Shown: in pieces, positions 32,153 through 41,609 of the stretch
Position numbering within the stretch: position 1 is the stretch's first letter
Layout: each line of letters starts with the position of its first letter
Origin: a virus
DNA length: 50,707 nt
Direction: 5' to 3' (one strand)
IMG/VR virus record: IMGVR_UViG_3300009509_000027
Location: 1-50,707 of that record
Notes under the pieces: model-generated
Told to the model about the DNA's origin: nothing
What the model saw: the letters and a program-made list of their open reading frames with translations, nothing else
Databases searched by the model: none
Translations under genes and position numbers: made by a program

Positions 32153-34600
32153 TTAGCTTCTCCCCTGATAGACTCTCATCTTATTCTGAATAAGTCTATC
32201 TCCATCTGAACTGTTTAGATAAGACGCAGCGGCTGCTTTAGCATCTTCCTCAGAACTAACATTGATTATGACAAATGGACTTTGTTCAGCTTTTGCTGTC
32301 TCTACTTTTGGTGTGATACGCCCAGGCTGGGCTGGTGTGAAGATCTCAGGTCTTCGCTCACCTACGATGTATGAGCTACCTGGAGACGTGTACCCACCCA
32401 TCTGTCTTGTAGGAGTTGTTCCGCCACCGCCAAGCATTGATAATACGCCACCACCACCTTCGCCATCAGAGGCAAAGGCTTTCATAAACTCTGACATCAC
32501 TTGTCGAGTAAGCAATCTGGTCAAATCAGCCAGTATAGAATCCACAAGACGTTTAACATTCATTTTGCCCGTCGTGACTAATTCGACTATAGCGTCTTCC
32601 ATCCTACTGAACGCATTGACGATAGTTTTCTCAGCCACAGTTGCAAAGTTGGTCATTTCCAGGGATAGCTTCATAAAACCTCGTTTGAAACCATCCACCA
32701 CTCCGGTAGCTGTCTCCATCGACTTCACTTTCAACTCAACCAACTTTCTATTGACTTGGTCGATTGATATATTCAAATTATCGGTGCCGGGCTGTTTCTT
32801 GGAGAACGCATTCCACATTTCGCGGAGCTGATTCATTTTATTTGTCAGCTCCTCTGCATTACCGGACATTTCTTTCAGCAATTCACTCTGAATTGGGGTT
32901 GGAGACCACTTTGCTACGGGCTGCTCTATCGTCCCACCTTCACGAGAGGCCGCTATTTCTTTCGCACGATTGAACATATCAGTTACTCCACCCTCGATGA
33001 AATCAGACATGCCAAATCCACGCATGAACGCTTGACCAAGTGTTTCACCTGCGGCTTCAATTTTGAATTTCGCCCCAGCCAGTGAATCTTCACTTGCTGC
33101 ACGCTCCAGATTTTGACTGAATAAATCACTGATGTTTCCAAAGCCCTGGGCGGCTGCATTCTTGAGTGATAGTTCCGCCTGATCCGCAAAGCGTGCCGCC
33201 TCATCTATGTTCCCAGCAAACATTTGTTTCATCGCAGCCGACATTGAGATCATTGCCGTCTTCATATTAAGACCGAAGATCTTGAATGCGTCACCAATAG
33301 CTTTGAATACGGCAACAATGACATCCTTCACAGTCTCAACACCTGACAGAACACCATTCCAGGCCATCTTCGCATATGACGGAATGTCCATGAACACTTT
33401 TTTAACAACTTGTCCCCAACCAACAAAATGACCCAGAATCCAGTCGAATGCTCTGGCAACATCTTTCATAATATCTTCTAACATTATTTCGTTTTGTTGT
33501 GTGATATCTTTTGCATTAAACAAATCAGCAATGCCTTCCCTCAATGTCTTATAAGTCACTTTGGCTCTTTCGCCGAGAGCTTTGAATGTATCCGCAAGTG
33601 TAGCTGACGAGTCGCTTGCTATCTTGATCTTGTCGGCGTAAACAACCATTGCGACAGCTCCGAGAGCAAAGACTGATTTCAGTGCGTGTGCTTTTAGCAA
33701 CGACAAATTGAACAGCTTCATTTGAGCAACTATACCGATCAGATTCTTCAAAAACACCGTACCGAGGAAAATACCAACGACACCAAGAACTCGTCCAAAG
33801 TTTTCCATATTATCAGACAACCACAAAAATGTATTTGATATCTTCATGGTTATCTTGTATAGTTGATCCATATCACCAACAAATTTTGTTAAAGCTCCTC
33901 GAATAACAGTTATACCCTGGTCGATTGTTGGTAATCGTTTTAAGAATCTGGTACGCAAACTTTCTTCGGCTTTATTGAATGCTGCTATGATTTCTCTGGA
34001 TGTGATTCTGCCCTGGAAACCAAGCTCACGAAGCTCTCCACGAGTAACACCAAAATGTTCTGCCAAAACATCGGTAACGATAGGAAGTTGTTCAAGCACA
34101 GCACGAAGCTCATCACCACGAAGTGCGTTAGATGCCAATGCCTGAGAGAACTGAACCATACCCCACTGGGCTTCGCGGGCGGTCACCCCGGATAGGATAA
34201 TTGCGTGGTTTAGCTGTGTAGCAAATCTCACTACGTCCTGCATACCTAAACCCATTTGGCGAGTGTTAATTGCAACACGAGCATACATATCAACATTTGC
34301 TTCAAGTGATGTACGAGTTTCTCGACTCATTTTCCAAACAGCTTCCATTGCCGCCCTCAACTCAAGTTGACCGGAGGTGACAACACGAAGTCGGTTCAGC
34401 ATATTAGCATAAGCGTCCGCGAGCATGATCGTGTCTTTAATTACTTTCGCGGACACTAACCCACCGAGCACTGCTTTGAGCTTGTTCATTTGATTCGTAG
34501 TGGCGTCACCGGCAGCACCAAGATCGGCGATATTCTTCTTGACGACGCGAGCACCATCTTCACGAATTTCTATGAGTAGTAATTCTTTTTTATCAGCCAC
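32153..34600 (-). CDS. Tail tape measure protein
   Basis: 815 aa from a GTG start. Residues about 45-205 are a tape-measure N-terminal domain (QLELRAAMEAVWKMSRETRT, ALRGDELRAVLEQLP, TSREIIAAFNKAEESL). Hydrophobic helices follow at about 260-340, then long helices. The C-terminus is Gly-rich, then RQMGGYTSPGSSYIVGERRP, the usual ending. Length suggests a tail of roughly 120 nm by the usual rule of about 0.15 nm per residue (inference). Confidence 0.9.
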   Translation of the reverse strand: MADKKELLLIEIREDGARVVKKNIADLGAAGDATTNQMNKLKAVLGGLVSAKVIKDTIMLADAYANMLNRLRVVTSGQLELRAAMEAVWKMSRETRTSLEANVDMYARVAINTRQMGLGMQDVVRFATQLNHAIILSGVTAREAQWGMVQFSQALASNALRGDELRAVLEQLPIVTDVLAEHFGVTRGELRELGFQGRITSREIIAAFNKAEESLRTRFLKRLPTIDQGITVIRGALTKFVGDMDQLYKITMKISNTFLWLSDNMENFGRVLGVVGIFLGTVFLKNLIGIVAQMKLFNLSLLKAHALKSVFALGAVAMVVYADKIKIASDSSATLADTFKALGERAKVTYKTLREGIADLFNAKDITQQNEIMLEDIMKDVARAFDWILGHFVGWGQVVKKVFMDIPSYAKMAWNGVLSGVETVKDVIVAVFKAIGDAFKIFGLNMKTAMISMSAAMKQMFAGNIDEAARFADQAELSLKNAAAQGFGNISDLFSQNLERAASEDSLAGAKFKIEAAGETLGQAFMRGFGMSDFIEGGVTDMFNRAKEIAASREGGTIEQPVAKWSPTPIQSELLKEMSGNAEELTNKMNQLREMWNAFSKKQPGTDNLNISIDQVNRKLVELKVKSMETATGVVDGFKRGFMKLSLEMTNFATVAEKTIVNAFSRMEDAIVELVTTGKMNVKRLVDSILADLTRLLTRQVMSEFMKAFASDGEGGGGVLSMLGGGGTTPTRQMGGYTSPGSSYIVGERRPEIFTPAQPGRITPKVETAKAEQSPFVIINVSSEEDAKAAAASYLNSSDGDRLIQNKMRVYQGRS

Positions 34601-35072
34601 GTAACAGCCTTCCCTTTCTCAGGATGTCACGAGCGGCGGCAATTCCGAAAATAGTCATGCCAGCTCGTGCCTGAGCAGATGTTCCGTCATCCAAATCCGT
34701 TATATACGGTACTGGGTTCATAATGTAGATATTGCCTTTACCTACCTTCCAGTTTTTAATAATGTTTGTAGCGTTAATCAAAGCTTTGGCAGATGCGACA
34801 TTTCTATTTGTCTCCCGGTCGGGTGTGTCAGGTGGATCAATCTCTTTCGAGCTGAGTTTGTTTAGACCCACTCGCCAGTTGATCCGGGCACGACCTGTTT
34901 TTACCGGAGTCCGCAGTACGACTTCATTCGTCGCCGCCATTGCAGCTTCACGAATAGTCTTTGAGACGTTCTCCGTCAACACGTCTCCAATTCTTTCTAA
35001 TCGACTACCAAAGCTTCGTGCCATGCTCATATTATACTTGATAACGCCTGCGAAATCAAGCAGATTTTTCAT
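34593..35072 (-). CDS. HK97 gp10-like minor tail/neck protein
   Basis: 159 aa from the ATG at 35072; an upstream TTG adds four residues. RTPVKTGRARINWRVGLN and the end FGIAAARDILRKGRLLRG match the gp10-like family, in which a TP-x-xTG-x-LR segment follows an amphipathic helix. In most phages this gene lies nearer the head-tail joint; here it follows the tail chaperones. Confidence 0.7.
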   Translation of the reverse strand: MKNLLDFAGVIKYNMSMARSFGSRLERIGDVLTENVSKTIREAAMAATNEVVLRTPVKTGRARINWRVGLNKLSSKEIDPPDTPDRETNRNVASAKALINATNIIKNWKVGKGNIYIMNPVPYITDLDDGTSAQARAGMTIFGIAAARDILRKGRLLRG

Positions 35073-35397
35073 TTTTTCGGGCAATATGCTTTAAAAATGC
35101 TTCATCCATCATTCTGATATGATATCGAAGATCCTCAGATTCTTCGTCGGTTAGGCCCAAGAAGTCGGCGTGCTCCTGAATGCACCACCAGGGGATCGGC
35201 CCAGGCCCCCATCCTTGCTGACGGCACGTATTCAGCTCTATGAAGGCGTCAAAATATAGCTCCAGACCCGTGAGTAGGTCTGGAGCGTTCTGAATGCGTT
35301 CAGGGAGCGGTCGCTTTCTGCGATAACAATCTGCGATCATTCGCTGTTCTACCTGCCCCAACTCAAGCCAGTAGAGCAGGCAGTCGATCAGTTTTTT
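35056..35397 (-). CDS. Tail assembly chaperone extension (frameshift part, gpT-like)
   Basis: The frame has no good independent start (only a TTG at 35361 without a ribosome site) and joins the upstream gene by -1 frameshift, adding 111 residues (KKL..., then WLELGQVEQRMIADC, ending RKNEKSA). The tail is helical and charged. The fusion of about 255 aa would act with the shorter form to coat the tape measure during tail assembly, as gpG and gpGT do in lambda. Confidence 0.8.
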   Translation of the reverse strand, partial: KKLIDCLLYWLELGQVEQRMIADCYRRKRPLPERIQNAPDLLTGLELYFDAFIELNTCRQQGWGPGPIPWWCIQEHADFLGLTDEESEDLRYHIRMMDEAFLKHIARKNEKSA

Positions 35398-35822
35398 GAA
35401 TCGGCCTCTAAGATCTCAGCTCTGAATATCGCGATATTGTCTGCGGTCCTTTGGATATCCTGGAACAAATTCGGCTGCTCCTGCAAAAGAGCTTCGGCAT
35501 TCTCCCGGCTAAATGGTAGCTCAGTATCAGCATCAGCATCATCGTGAGTTATGAGATCTTTTGTGAGGCCCTTCCAACCCAATATGATTGTCGCTGCGTA
35601 TGCTTTGATAAACAAATGAATTAGTGTTTCTTCGGATATTGCCTCGGCCTGAATTGCTCGACGGTGAGGTTTCGCGAGTCGAGTCATCATCTTCGCAAAT
35701 TTCTTGTTTGCTCCGCCAGCTCGTGCAATTCTTACTTCAACGCCAGGGGCATACTCAATGACAACACCCTCAGTTTCAACTGAGGCGTCAGTCTCGAACA
35801 TTTTCCGCAACGGATTGCTCAT
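35388..35822 (-). CDS. Tail assembly chaperone (gpG-like)
   Basis: 144 aa, between the tail tube and tape measure genes as expected. N-terminus NPLRKMFETDASVETEGVVI, then a helical region. It ends DSKN followed by TGA, with the slippery heptamer A AAA AAC in the last two codons. The terminator at 35848-35871 precedes it. Confidence 0.85.
   Translation of the reverse strand: MSNPLRKMFETDASVETEGVVIEYAPGVEVRIARAGGANKKFAKMMTRLAKPHRRAIQAEAISEETLIHLFIKAYAATIILGWKGLTKDLITHDDADADTELPFSRENAEALLQEQPNLFQDIQRTADNIAIFRAEILEADSKN
35391..35397 (-). promoter_or_regulatory. Programmed -1 ribosomal frameshift site
   Basis: A AAA AAC in the zero frame (TCA AAA AAC TGA), directly before the stop. Slipping back by one gives CTG ATC and continues 111 codons. 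Position and heptamer match the tail-chaperone frameshift conserved in long-tailed phages. Confidence 0.85.
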
Positions 35823-35847
35823 CTTCTGTTCTCCAAAATAAAGGTTA

Positions 35848-35871
35848 AGGCCCTGGGACGTCCCAGGGCCT
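35848..35871 (-). terminator. Palindromic terminator after tail tube gene
   Basis: A perfect 24-bp palindrome, followed on the minus strand by TTAACCTTTATTTT. It probably limits expression of genes after the abundant tube protein. Confidence 0.8.
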
Positions 35872-35884
35872 ATTTCGCTTTGTA

Positions 35885-37420
35885 TTACGCCGCAGCGTCA
35901 GGCAGGTAGTCGTAGAACGATATCAACAGCGTGTGATCGTAGCCAGAAATTGCTCCGGTTCCGATTGCCGCTTCCTTCGACAGTGGTATTCTAACCGCCT
36001 CATTCTGGGTAACATCGAGTCTTCCGTCACCCAGGGCGAGCAGCGGAATATCGACGGTGATGCCAGCGTTCTCTTTGACAAGGTGCATGTCGAGGGTGAC
36101 GTCGCTGTTGTCTCGGACGGCGGCGATTGAAGCAACATCTTGGAAGTAGGCCGTTAAGTTACCAGTCACTTCAAAGTTGCCGTGACTTGCATCGAATCCG
36201 CCGAGCACGCCAACAGCCTTGTCCGGGGAAACGTTGTTGTTGATCGCAATGTTCAACTCCTCAGCATATGCGAACAGTGGCGTCGGATTTTCATCCGTAT
36301 CACTGACGATAGCTAAGTTGATGAGCGGTACATTGGACGACGTATTGAACGCCGACTCCTCACCCAGCGAAATCCGTGTACCAGACTTCGGGCCAGTCGT
36401 ACCGTCACGATACTCAACATCCATTGCGACGAACGCAAGATCGACCATTGCTTTGTCGGCGGTCGGGATGTTCAATGACAACTCATTGGGCACAGCACCG
36501 ATGAGATACTCACTCTGAATTTCAGCGGGGGACGCATCATCAGGAGCACCAAGCTGACGCTCAATATTGTAGGTCCGACGAACAATGTCGGTGCCGGTTT
36601 CATTCTTGAGGACACGACCAAAGAAAATTTGGATCGTTTTGCCGGTGCCAGTGTCCGCCGCCATGTCTTCTTGACACTTGTCGATGACGATAGCGTTGGT
36701 GCTAATCGAACGTACACGGGCGAAACCCATCCCGGACGTGTCAAATTGTGTAGCCGCAGCGTCACCACCAATGTAGATGAATTCGCCGGGGACAAGACCC
36801 AGCTCGGTGAGGTCTTTCGTGGTGGTGGTCAACTGCGGAAGCGAGCCGGTCATATTGACCACCAAATCACCGGACGTGAATTGATGACCAATTGTCACGA
36901 GCTTTGCACCCGCAGGCGGCGAAGCCTCGTCCACGAGATCCTGGCTCACAGTCAGTGACGCAGCCGCAGCCGAAACCACGTTCTTGAGGCCGTTGTTGGC
37001 CGCGTTGGTGAAGCCGGAAGCCAGCACGAGATCGTTTGCGTAGAACGCATCCAACCCACTCGCTGCCTCATAGTCTTCGCCCGTGCCGTCAACATTGGTG
37101 ATCTCACCTGCTCCGCCGAATTCTACCTTCGGTCGAAGATCTGCGAAGAAGAATCCCTGCAAAAGATCCTGGAGACCAGCCTGCACGAGGTCGTGATTAA
37201 CCGAGCCCGCGGCGTCAAGGTCAACAGTCTGACCTTTACGTAGCTGTCTGTCGGTTCGGAAAGGGTTGCGGGAGACTTTACTGATCGACCCACCGAAGTC
37301 GGAGAAGCTGTTCACGTCAAGAGGACGCCATACGGGAGTACCCGGCAGCGTCTTAATCGTCTGTTCCTCAGCATACGCTGTCTCCACAACATTTGAATTG
37401 ATTTTGTTTACCGCTGCCAT
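35885..37420 (-). CDS. Major tail (tube) protein
   Basis: 511 aa. The N-terminus (ETAYAEEQTIKTLPGTPVWR, then NSFSDFGGSISKVSRNPF) and central IQSEYLIGAVPNELSLNIPT resemble large tail tube proteins. Beta-rich with a later Ig-like section. Its place between tail terminator and chaperone genes, plus the strong terminator after it, fits the abundant tube subunit. Confidence 0.75.
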   Translation of the reverse strand: MAAVNKINSNVVETAYAEEQTIKTLPGTPVWRPLDVNSFSDFGGSISKVSRNPFRTDRQLRKGQTVDLDAAGSVNHDLVQAGLQDLLQGFFFADLRPKVEFGGAGEITNVDGTGEDYEAASGLDAFYANDLVLASGFTNAANNGLKNVVSAAAASLTVSQDLVDEASPPAGAKLVTIGHQFTSGDLVVNMTGSLPQLTTTTKDLTELGLVPGEFIYIGGDAAATQFDTSGMGFARVRSISTNAIVIDKCQEDMAADTGTGKTIQIFFGRVLKNETGTDIVRRTYNIERQLGAPDDASPAEIQSEYLIGAVPNELSLNIPTADKAMVDLAFVAMDVEYRDGTTGPKSGTRISLGEESAFNTSSNVPLINLAIVSDTDENPTPLFAYAEELNIAINNNVSPDKAVGVLGGFDASHGNFEVTGNLTAYFQDVASIAAVRDNSDVTLDMHLVKENAGITVDIPLLALGDGRLDVTQNEAVRIPLSKEAAIGTGAISGYDHTLLISFYDYLPDAAA

Positions 37421-37432
37421 TTAACACACTCC

Positions 37433-37852
37433 TTATTGAATCAAGTCGTACTCGAATTCAGCGATTACGTCTACTCTATACCAATTACCATCATCACCAA
37501 CTTCGTTAGCTGTTACTTCTGAAATCCAGATGTCACCATCTGGAAACTTTCGAAGTTGCTCTGCGAACGCCGCAGAGTAGATGTCACTTTTTGTCAAACC
37601 ATCTTCTCGTGGAGTATGAATATCCACAAAGATAAAGCCATACTGAGTATGCTTTCCCGTGCCGTCCATGCGACCAAGAGAAGCTCGCGTACCTGTTCTA
37701 TGCCTCACCTGAATTCGCACCCACGACGTGTCACCGTCTTCCGGGGGCTGTATCTGAGTGTCATCGTAAATTGCATAGAGAGATTGTGCGTCCACTACGG
37801 TCTTGAGCGGACTCAGAATCCTATCTCGTGCATCTGTACGCGACGCTATCAT
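37433..37852 (-). CDS. Tail terminator/completion protein
   Basis: 139 aa. ARDRILSPLKTVVDA, then SWVRIQVRHRTGTRASLG and a long beta hairpin ending RVDVIAEFEYDLIQ: the layout of tail terminator (gpU-like) proteins that cap the tail tube and join it to the head. Located directly before the tube gene. Confidence 0.65.
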   Translation of the reverse strand: MIASRTDARDRILSPLKTVVDAQSLYAIYDDTQIQPPEDGDTSWVRIQVRHRTGTRASLGRMDGTGKHTQYGFIFVDIHTPREDGLTKSDIYSAAFAEQLRKFPDGDIWISEVTANEVGDDGNWYRVDVIAEFEYDLIQ

Positions 37853-37862
37853 ACCCTATATT

Positions 37863-40800
37863 TTACTGTTTTACCTTCAAAATGTAAAGTAAAATATCCG
37901 TTTCTTCGGTAATTTTTTTGAAACTTTCGACGTACCAGTCCGATCCGTCGATAGTATCAACGATTTTGGTGCCTTTGTGGATCTCTATATTGCTCGCAGG
38001 GGCCACAAGTAGCCTTTGTTCTTGGCGTCTTACGTGATCTCCAGAGAGCTTGTTGGCCTCATGGCCAACAAAGATCCCTTTGGCAGAAACGGGGGTTCCG
38101 GGAGTATTCCCACGCCAGGGTTCAGCCGGGTCAATCGGATCACCTGGAACAGTGATCCACATAGCCCTGCCATCCTCATTTATCATTTCTGCAATCCACA
38201 TCCAATCATCCGGTAAATCAATTTCGGCTTCCGTCACACCTGCCCCGGTGAGGACGCCTGTTAGTGTTGACACTCCCGACACTATGCCGGTGAGCTGTTT
38301 CAATACAAGTATATTTCCATCAACTGAACCAGCAGCCTGAATGATGCCGGTCAAATTCTTGAGCACATCAAGCCCAGGAGAGGAAATTGCCGATTGTGAA
38401 ATGATCGAGCCACTCAAAAATGCGAAGGTCGTTATATCGGCGGCAACTGCTGATTGAGCTGCACAAGATCCAGTAATCAATTTCTTAACAGAAAGTTGAC
38501 CGCTTACATTTGACTGAGCGTCAATCGTTCCAGTGATTTCTTTTTCTACTTCAATGTCACCAGATACTGTAGATGTAGCATCACAGGTTCCATCTATCGG
38601 AAGAACGCCAACAGAAAGGTCGCCATCAACAGTTGTTTGAGCATCTATTGTGCCAGTGATTTCTTTCTTTACTGAAAGCGATCCAGTGATAGTTGACTGA
38701 GCGTCACAGGCTCCAGTGATTTCTTTCTTTACTGAAAGCGATCCAGTGATAGTTGACTGAGCGTCACAGGTTCCAGTGATTTCTTTTTCTACTTCAATGT
38801 CACCTAACACTGACGATTGAGCGTCAATTGTACCGGTCAATGATATATAAATATTCAAATCACCGTCAACAGTTGACTGAGCGTCACAGGTTCCGGTTAA
38901 TGGAATAGTTCCACTTTGAATAGTAAGATCACCTTCGACAGTTGACTGAGCGTCACAAGTTCCAGTGAATTCTTTCGTCACAGATAAATCAGCATCAATA
39001 GTTGATTGAGCATCGCAAGTTCCGGTGAATTCTTTTATGACTGAAAGATCAGCATCGACAGTAGCTGCCGCGTCAATCGTTCCGGTGAATTCTTTTGTGA
39101 CTGAAAGATCAGCATCGACAGTTGAGGTAGCATCACATGTTCCAGTCAGTTTTATTTTAACAGAGATATCTCCAGATACTGCTGATTGAGCATCACAAGT
39201 TCCGAGGATTAGTTTTTCTACGGATAGATCTGCGTCTACTGTTGAGGCTGCATCAATAATACCAGTGAGAAGTTTTTCAACTTCAATATCGCCCGACACC
39301 ACTGACGTAGCATCAATAGCACCAGTTACCTCTTTCGCAACCTCAATATCACCAGAGGCTATCGAAGTTGCATCACAGGTTCCTGTGATTTTAATCTTCA
39401 CAGATAAATCAGCATCAGCACCAGATTGAGCGTCAATTGTACCTGTCAATGGCACATAAATATTCAAATCACCATCGACAGTTGACTGAGCGTCACAGGC
39501 TCCAGTGATTTCTTTTTCTACTTCAATGTCACCAGATACTGTAGATGTAGCATCACAGGTTCCAGTAAGTGCTATAGGACCGGCAGCAGGCTCAAATGCC
39601 ACCATCGCATAGGCCTCATACCACCACATGTCCTTGATACTATCTTGACACATCATGCCTATTTCTTGATCGTCAAATTCCGATTGTGACCAAGCAGAGG
39701 CGTCATCGTCCCAAGAGATAGTCTGATATTGAGTAATCCAGGTCGGTGCTTTTGGGTCATCTAATTCGACAGTTGAGCTACGACCAGAAGTATCTCGACC
39801 ATACATATAATACGCCGCTGTACCACCACCATCAGTTTCATAATAGAATATAAAATTAACGGCATGGATTGTATCAGAGCTGCCGATGTCGGCGAGATTC
39901 CCGGAACCACAATTATCTAAATCAACGCTGAAATAATGTGCTGTAGAGTTTGCTTCTTCCCAGGCACCCTGATCTGTATTTGGCGGAATTTCTGCCAAAT
40001 TAGCATAAGAAGGATTATTCCCGGTGTCACTTCCCCCAATTCGTTGCTGCCATTTTCCAGAACCAAAATCTTGATCTGTACCGTTGGCAGTTGGCCGAGC
40101 AGCTAATGTGCGAATATCTCCAATATCATCCGTTGAAGTTGTACCATCACAAGCATAATCGTCAAAATATAACTCTGCTGTGTCTGAGGTTAAAACTCCA
40201 AGATTACTTTCTATATGATCCACTCCAGACTGTGTCTGAGAATGCTCTTCAATCCCATCAATATATACTTTTACATTACCAGAACCATCGGCAGATATAG
40301 AAATACGATACCAAACACCAATAGACAATTGATTAGTTCCATCCGCTTTCTTTGTGGGAGTTGCTCCATAATAAAGGTCAATATATCTACTTGAATCAAG
40401 ATACAAAGACCATTGATCTGTATCTGCTATCCCAAATATTCGACAACCAGAAGAAGGAGTTTCAGCTATTAATAAATAGAACGTGGCTCTTTGTCTATCA
40501 GTACCGGAATCTTTAACAACATAATCACTGGAACCAGAAGAATCACAGGTCATGCAATAATTACCAGTATATTCTCTCCTCTCTACAATTTTAATAGTTA
40601 AATCATAAGCTGTTAAAGCAGTCCAAGATGAACCCCCGTTATCGGAATGCTCTAAATTTCCATTAGGAATATCACCGGAAATGTTATCCGCATACCCTTG
40701 ATATCCTGTCCCACTTCCAGAAGTTGGTGAACGCAAAACGATAGCATATCGAGTGCCATTAGAAACACGAACACGTCCCTTAGAAAAATAAAACGTATGC

Positions 40801-41147
40801 CAAGCAAAACTTGTACTAATATCAGCTTGTGAAAAAGTCTCAGAATAAATATCCGACCCATCGGGATGATTGGAACCATCAACTCCTTGTATTGCAATTT
40901 CCAAATCCCCAGAAGGATCATAGAGCTTTTTCATATACACACTAACAGAACCAACACAAAAATCAGAAGTTGGGGTAAAAGTTTGTGCAGTAAGATTGTC
41001 TATATCGACCACTACACTACTACCCGTATAATTCTGATCCAATTCCTGAATCAAAACAGGAGTGTATGAAAAGGATGGAGATCCTCCCAAAGAATCCCAA
41101 ACAAGTGCACTACTGGCTTCAAAACCATCATGGAAGGTTAATGCCAT
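37863..41147 (-). CDS. Lectin/20-aa-repeat protein with head-closure-like C-terminus
   Basis: 1,094 aa. Residues 1-360 are beta-sandwich, with a concanavalin/LamG-like section (ATFYLLIAETPSSGCRIFG, WYRISISADGSGNVKVYIDG). Residues about 526-967 are 22 tandem units of about 20 aa on the pattern LTGTCDAQSTVDGDLSVTKE. The last 120 residues (AKGIFVGHEANKLSGDHVRR, ILLYILKVKQ) resemble a head-closure (neck) protein, which fits the gene order just before the tail terminator. It would place a large decorated arm at the neck. The N-terminal coding part is more AT-rich than its neighbours, suggesting transfer. Confidence 0.65.
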   Translation of the reverse strand: MALTFHDGFEASSALVWDSLGGSPSFSYTPVLIQELDQNYTGSSVVVDIDNLTAQTFTPTSDFCVGSVSVYMKKLYDPSGDLEIAIQGVDGSNHPDGSDIYSETFSQADISTSFAWHTFYFSKGRVRVSNGTRYAIVLRSPTSGSGTGYQGYADNISGDIPNGNLEHSDNGGSSWTALTAYDLTIKIVERREYTGNYCMTCDSSGSSDYVVKDSGTDRQRATFYLLIAETPSSGCRIFGIADTDQWSLYLDSSRYIDLYYGATPTKKADGTNQLSIGVWYRISISADGSGNVKVYIDGIEEHSQTQSGVDHIESNLGVLTSDTAELYFDDYACDGTTSTDDIGDIRTLAARPTANGTDQDFGSGKWQQRIGGSDTGNNPSYANLAEIPPNTDQGAWEEANSTAHYFSVDLDNCGSGNLADIGSSDTIHAVNFIFYYETDGGGTAAYYMYGRDTSGRSSTVELDDPKAPTWITQYQTISWDDDASAWSQSEFDDQEIGMMCQDSIKDMWWYEAYAMVAFEPAAGPIALTGTCDATSTVSGDIEVEKEITGACDAQSTVDGDLNIYVPLTGTIDAQSGADADLSVKIKITGTCDATSIASGDIEVAKEVTGAIDATSVVSGDIEVEKLLTGIIDAASTVDADLSVEKLILGTCDAQSAVSGDISVKIKLTGTCDATSTVDADLSVTKEFTGTIDAAATVDADLSVIKEFTGTCDAQSTIDADLSVTKEFTGTCDAQSTVEGDLTIQSGTIPLTGTCDAQSTVDGDLNIYISLTGTIDAQSSVLGDIEVEKEITGTCDAQSTITGSLSVKKEITGACDAQSTITGSLSVKKEITGTIDAQTTVDGDLSVGVLPIDGTCDATSTVSGDIEVEKEITGTIDAQSNVSGQLSVKKLITGSCAAQSAVAADITTFAFLSGSIISQSAISSPGLDVLKNLTGIIQAAGSVDGNILVLKQLTGIVSGVSTLTGVLTGAGVTEAEIDLPDDWMWIAEMINEDGRAMWITVPGDPIDPAEPWRGNTPGTPVSAKGIFVGHEANKLSGDHVRRQEQRLLVAPASNIEIHKGTKIVDTIDGSDWYVESFKKITEETDILLYILKVKQ
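38245..39570 (-). repeat. Tandem 60-bp coding repeats (22 units)
   Basis: Units of about 20 codons, from near identity (adjacent units around 38655-38775) to weak similarity at the left end. Each has Gly at 3, Asp/Ala near 6-7 and Ser at 9, suggesting one beta-strand turn per unit. Such arrays can change length by recombination. Confidence 0.85.
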
Positions 41148-41148
41148 C

Positions 41149-41535
41149 TTATAACCACCATTCCCCAACGATAGGACCAATTTCACGATTTTGACATCGA
41201 ATTGTAAAACTTAATGGAGCATCATTAAATATATGAACAGCAATCCACATAGTAATTTCTACTACAGTGTCACCATCTATCCATCGCCAAGATGGAAGAT
41301 TACCTGGATCAGTATTGACTGTATGATCCTCTGGATAGTCTGTAATAGGAAATGTATATGCAAATGGTGGTTGTATTTGAAGCCACTCATTAAATTTAGC
41401 TTCCTTCTTCGCGAGATTTCCAGAAACACCAGCAAGACGTCCCTGGATATTAAGAGCTGACTCTGAAAATACAACGCCACTCGTCATAAGAATATATATG
41501 CCGTCTTGCTTGTTTATCTCTCTAATCGGTGGCAT
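41149..41535 (-). CDS. Hypothetical structural protein
   Basis: 128 aa; the ATG at 41535 has GAGGT, and the earlier frame passes through a terminator hairpin, so it is excluded. Sequence includes NIQGRLAGVSGNLAKKEAKF and beta strands with several Trp residues. Position among connector genes suggests a head-tail role; no family recognised. Confidence 0.6.
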   Translation of the reverse strand: MPPIREINKQDGIYILMTSGVVFSESALNIQGRLAGVSGNLAKKEAKFNEWLQIQPPFAYTFPITDYPEDHTVNTDPGNLPSWRWIDGDTVVEITMWIAVHIFNDAPLSFTIRCQNREIGPIVGEWWL

Positions 41536-41558
41536 GACTACCTCGCAGATAAGAAAAT

Positions 41559-41582
41559 GGCTCCCGATATACGCCGGGAGCC
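41559..41582 (-). terminator. Hairpin terminator
   Basis: An 8-bp stem (41559-41566 with 41575-41582), followed on the minus strand by ATTTTCTT. It ends the unit of the fibre-like gene at 41610. Confidence 0.7.
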
Positions 41583-41609
41583 TTAATTTCAAAACATCTG
41601 TCCCAGCGA

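Noticed and set aside
38245-39570. CRISPR-like array
   Set aside because: The 60-bp periodicity is in-frame protein repeat without constant repeats and unique spacers of CRISPR form.
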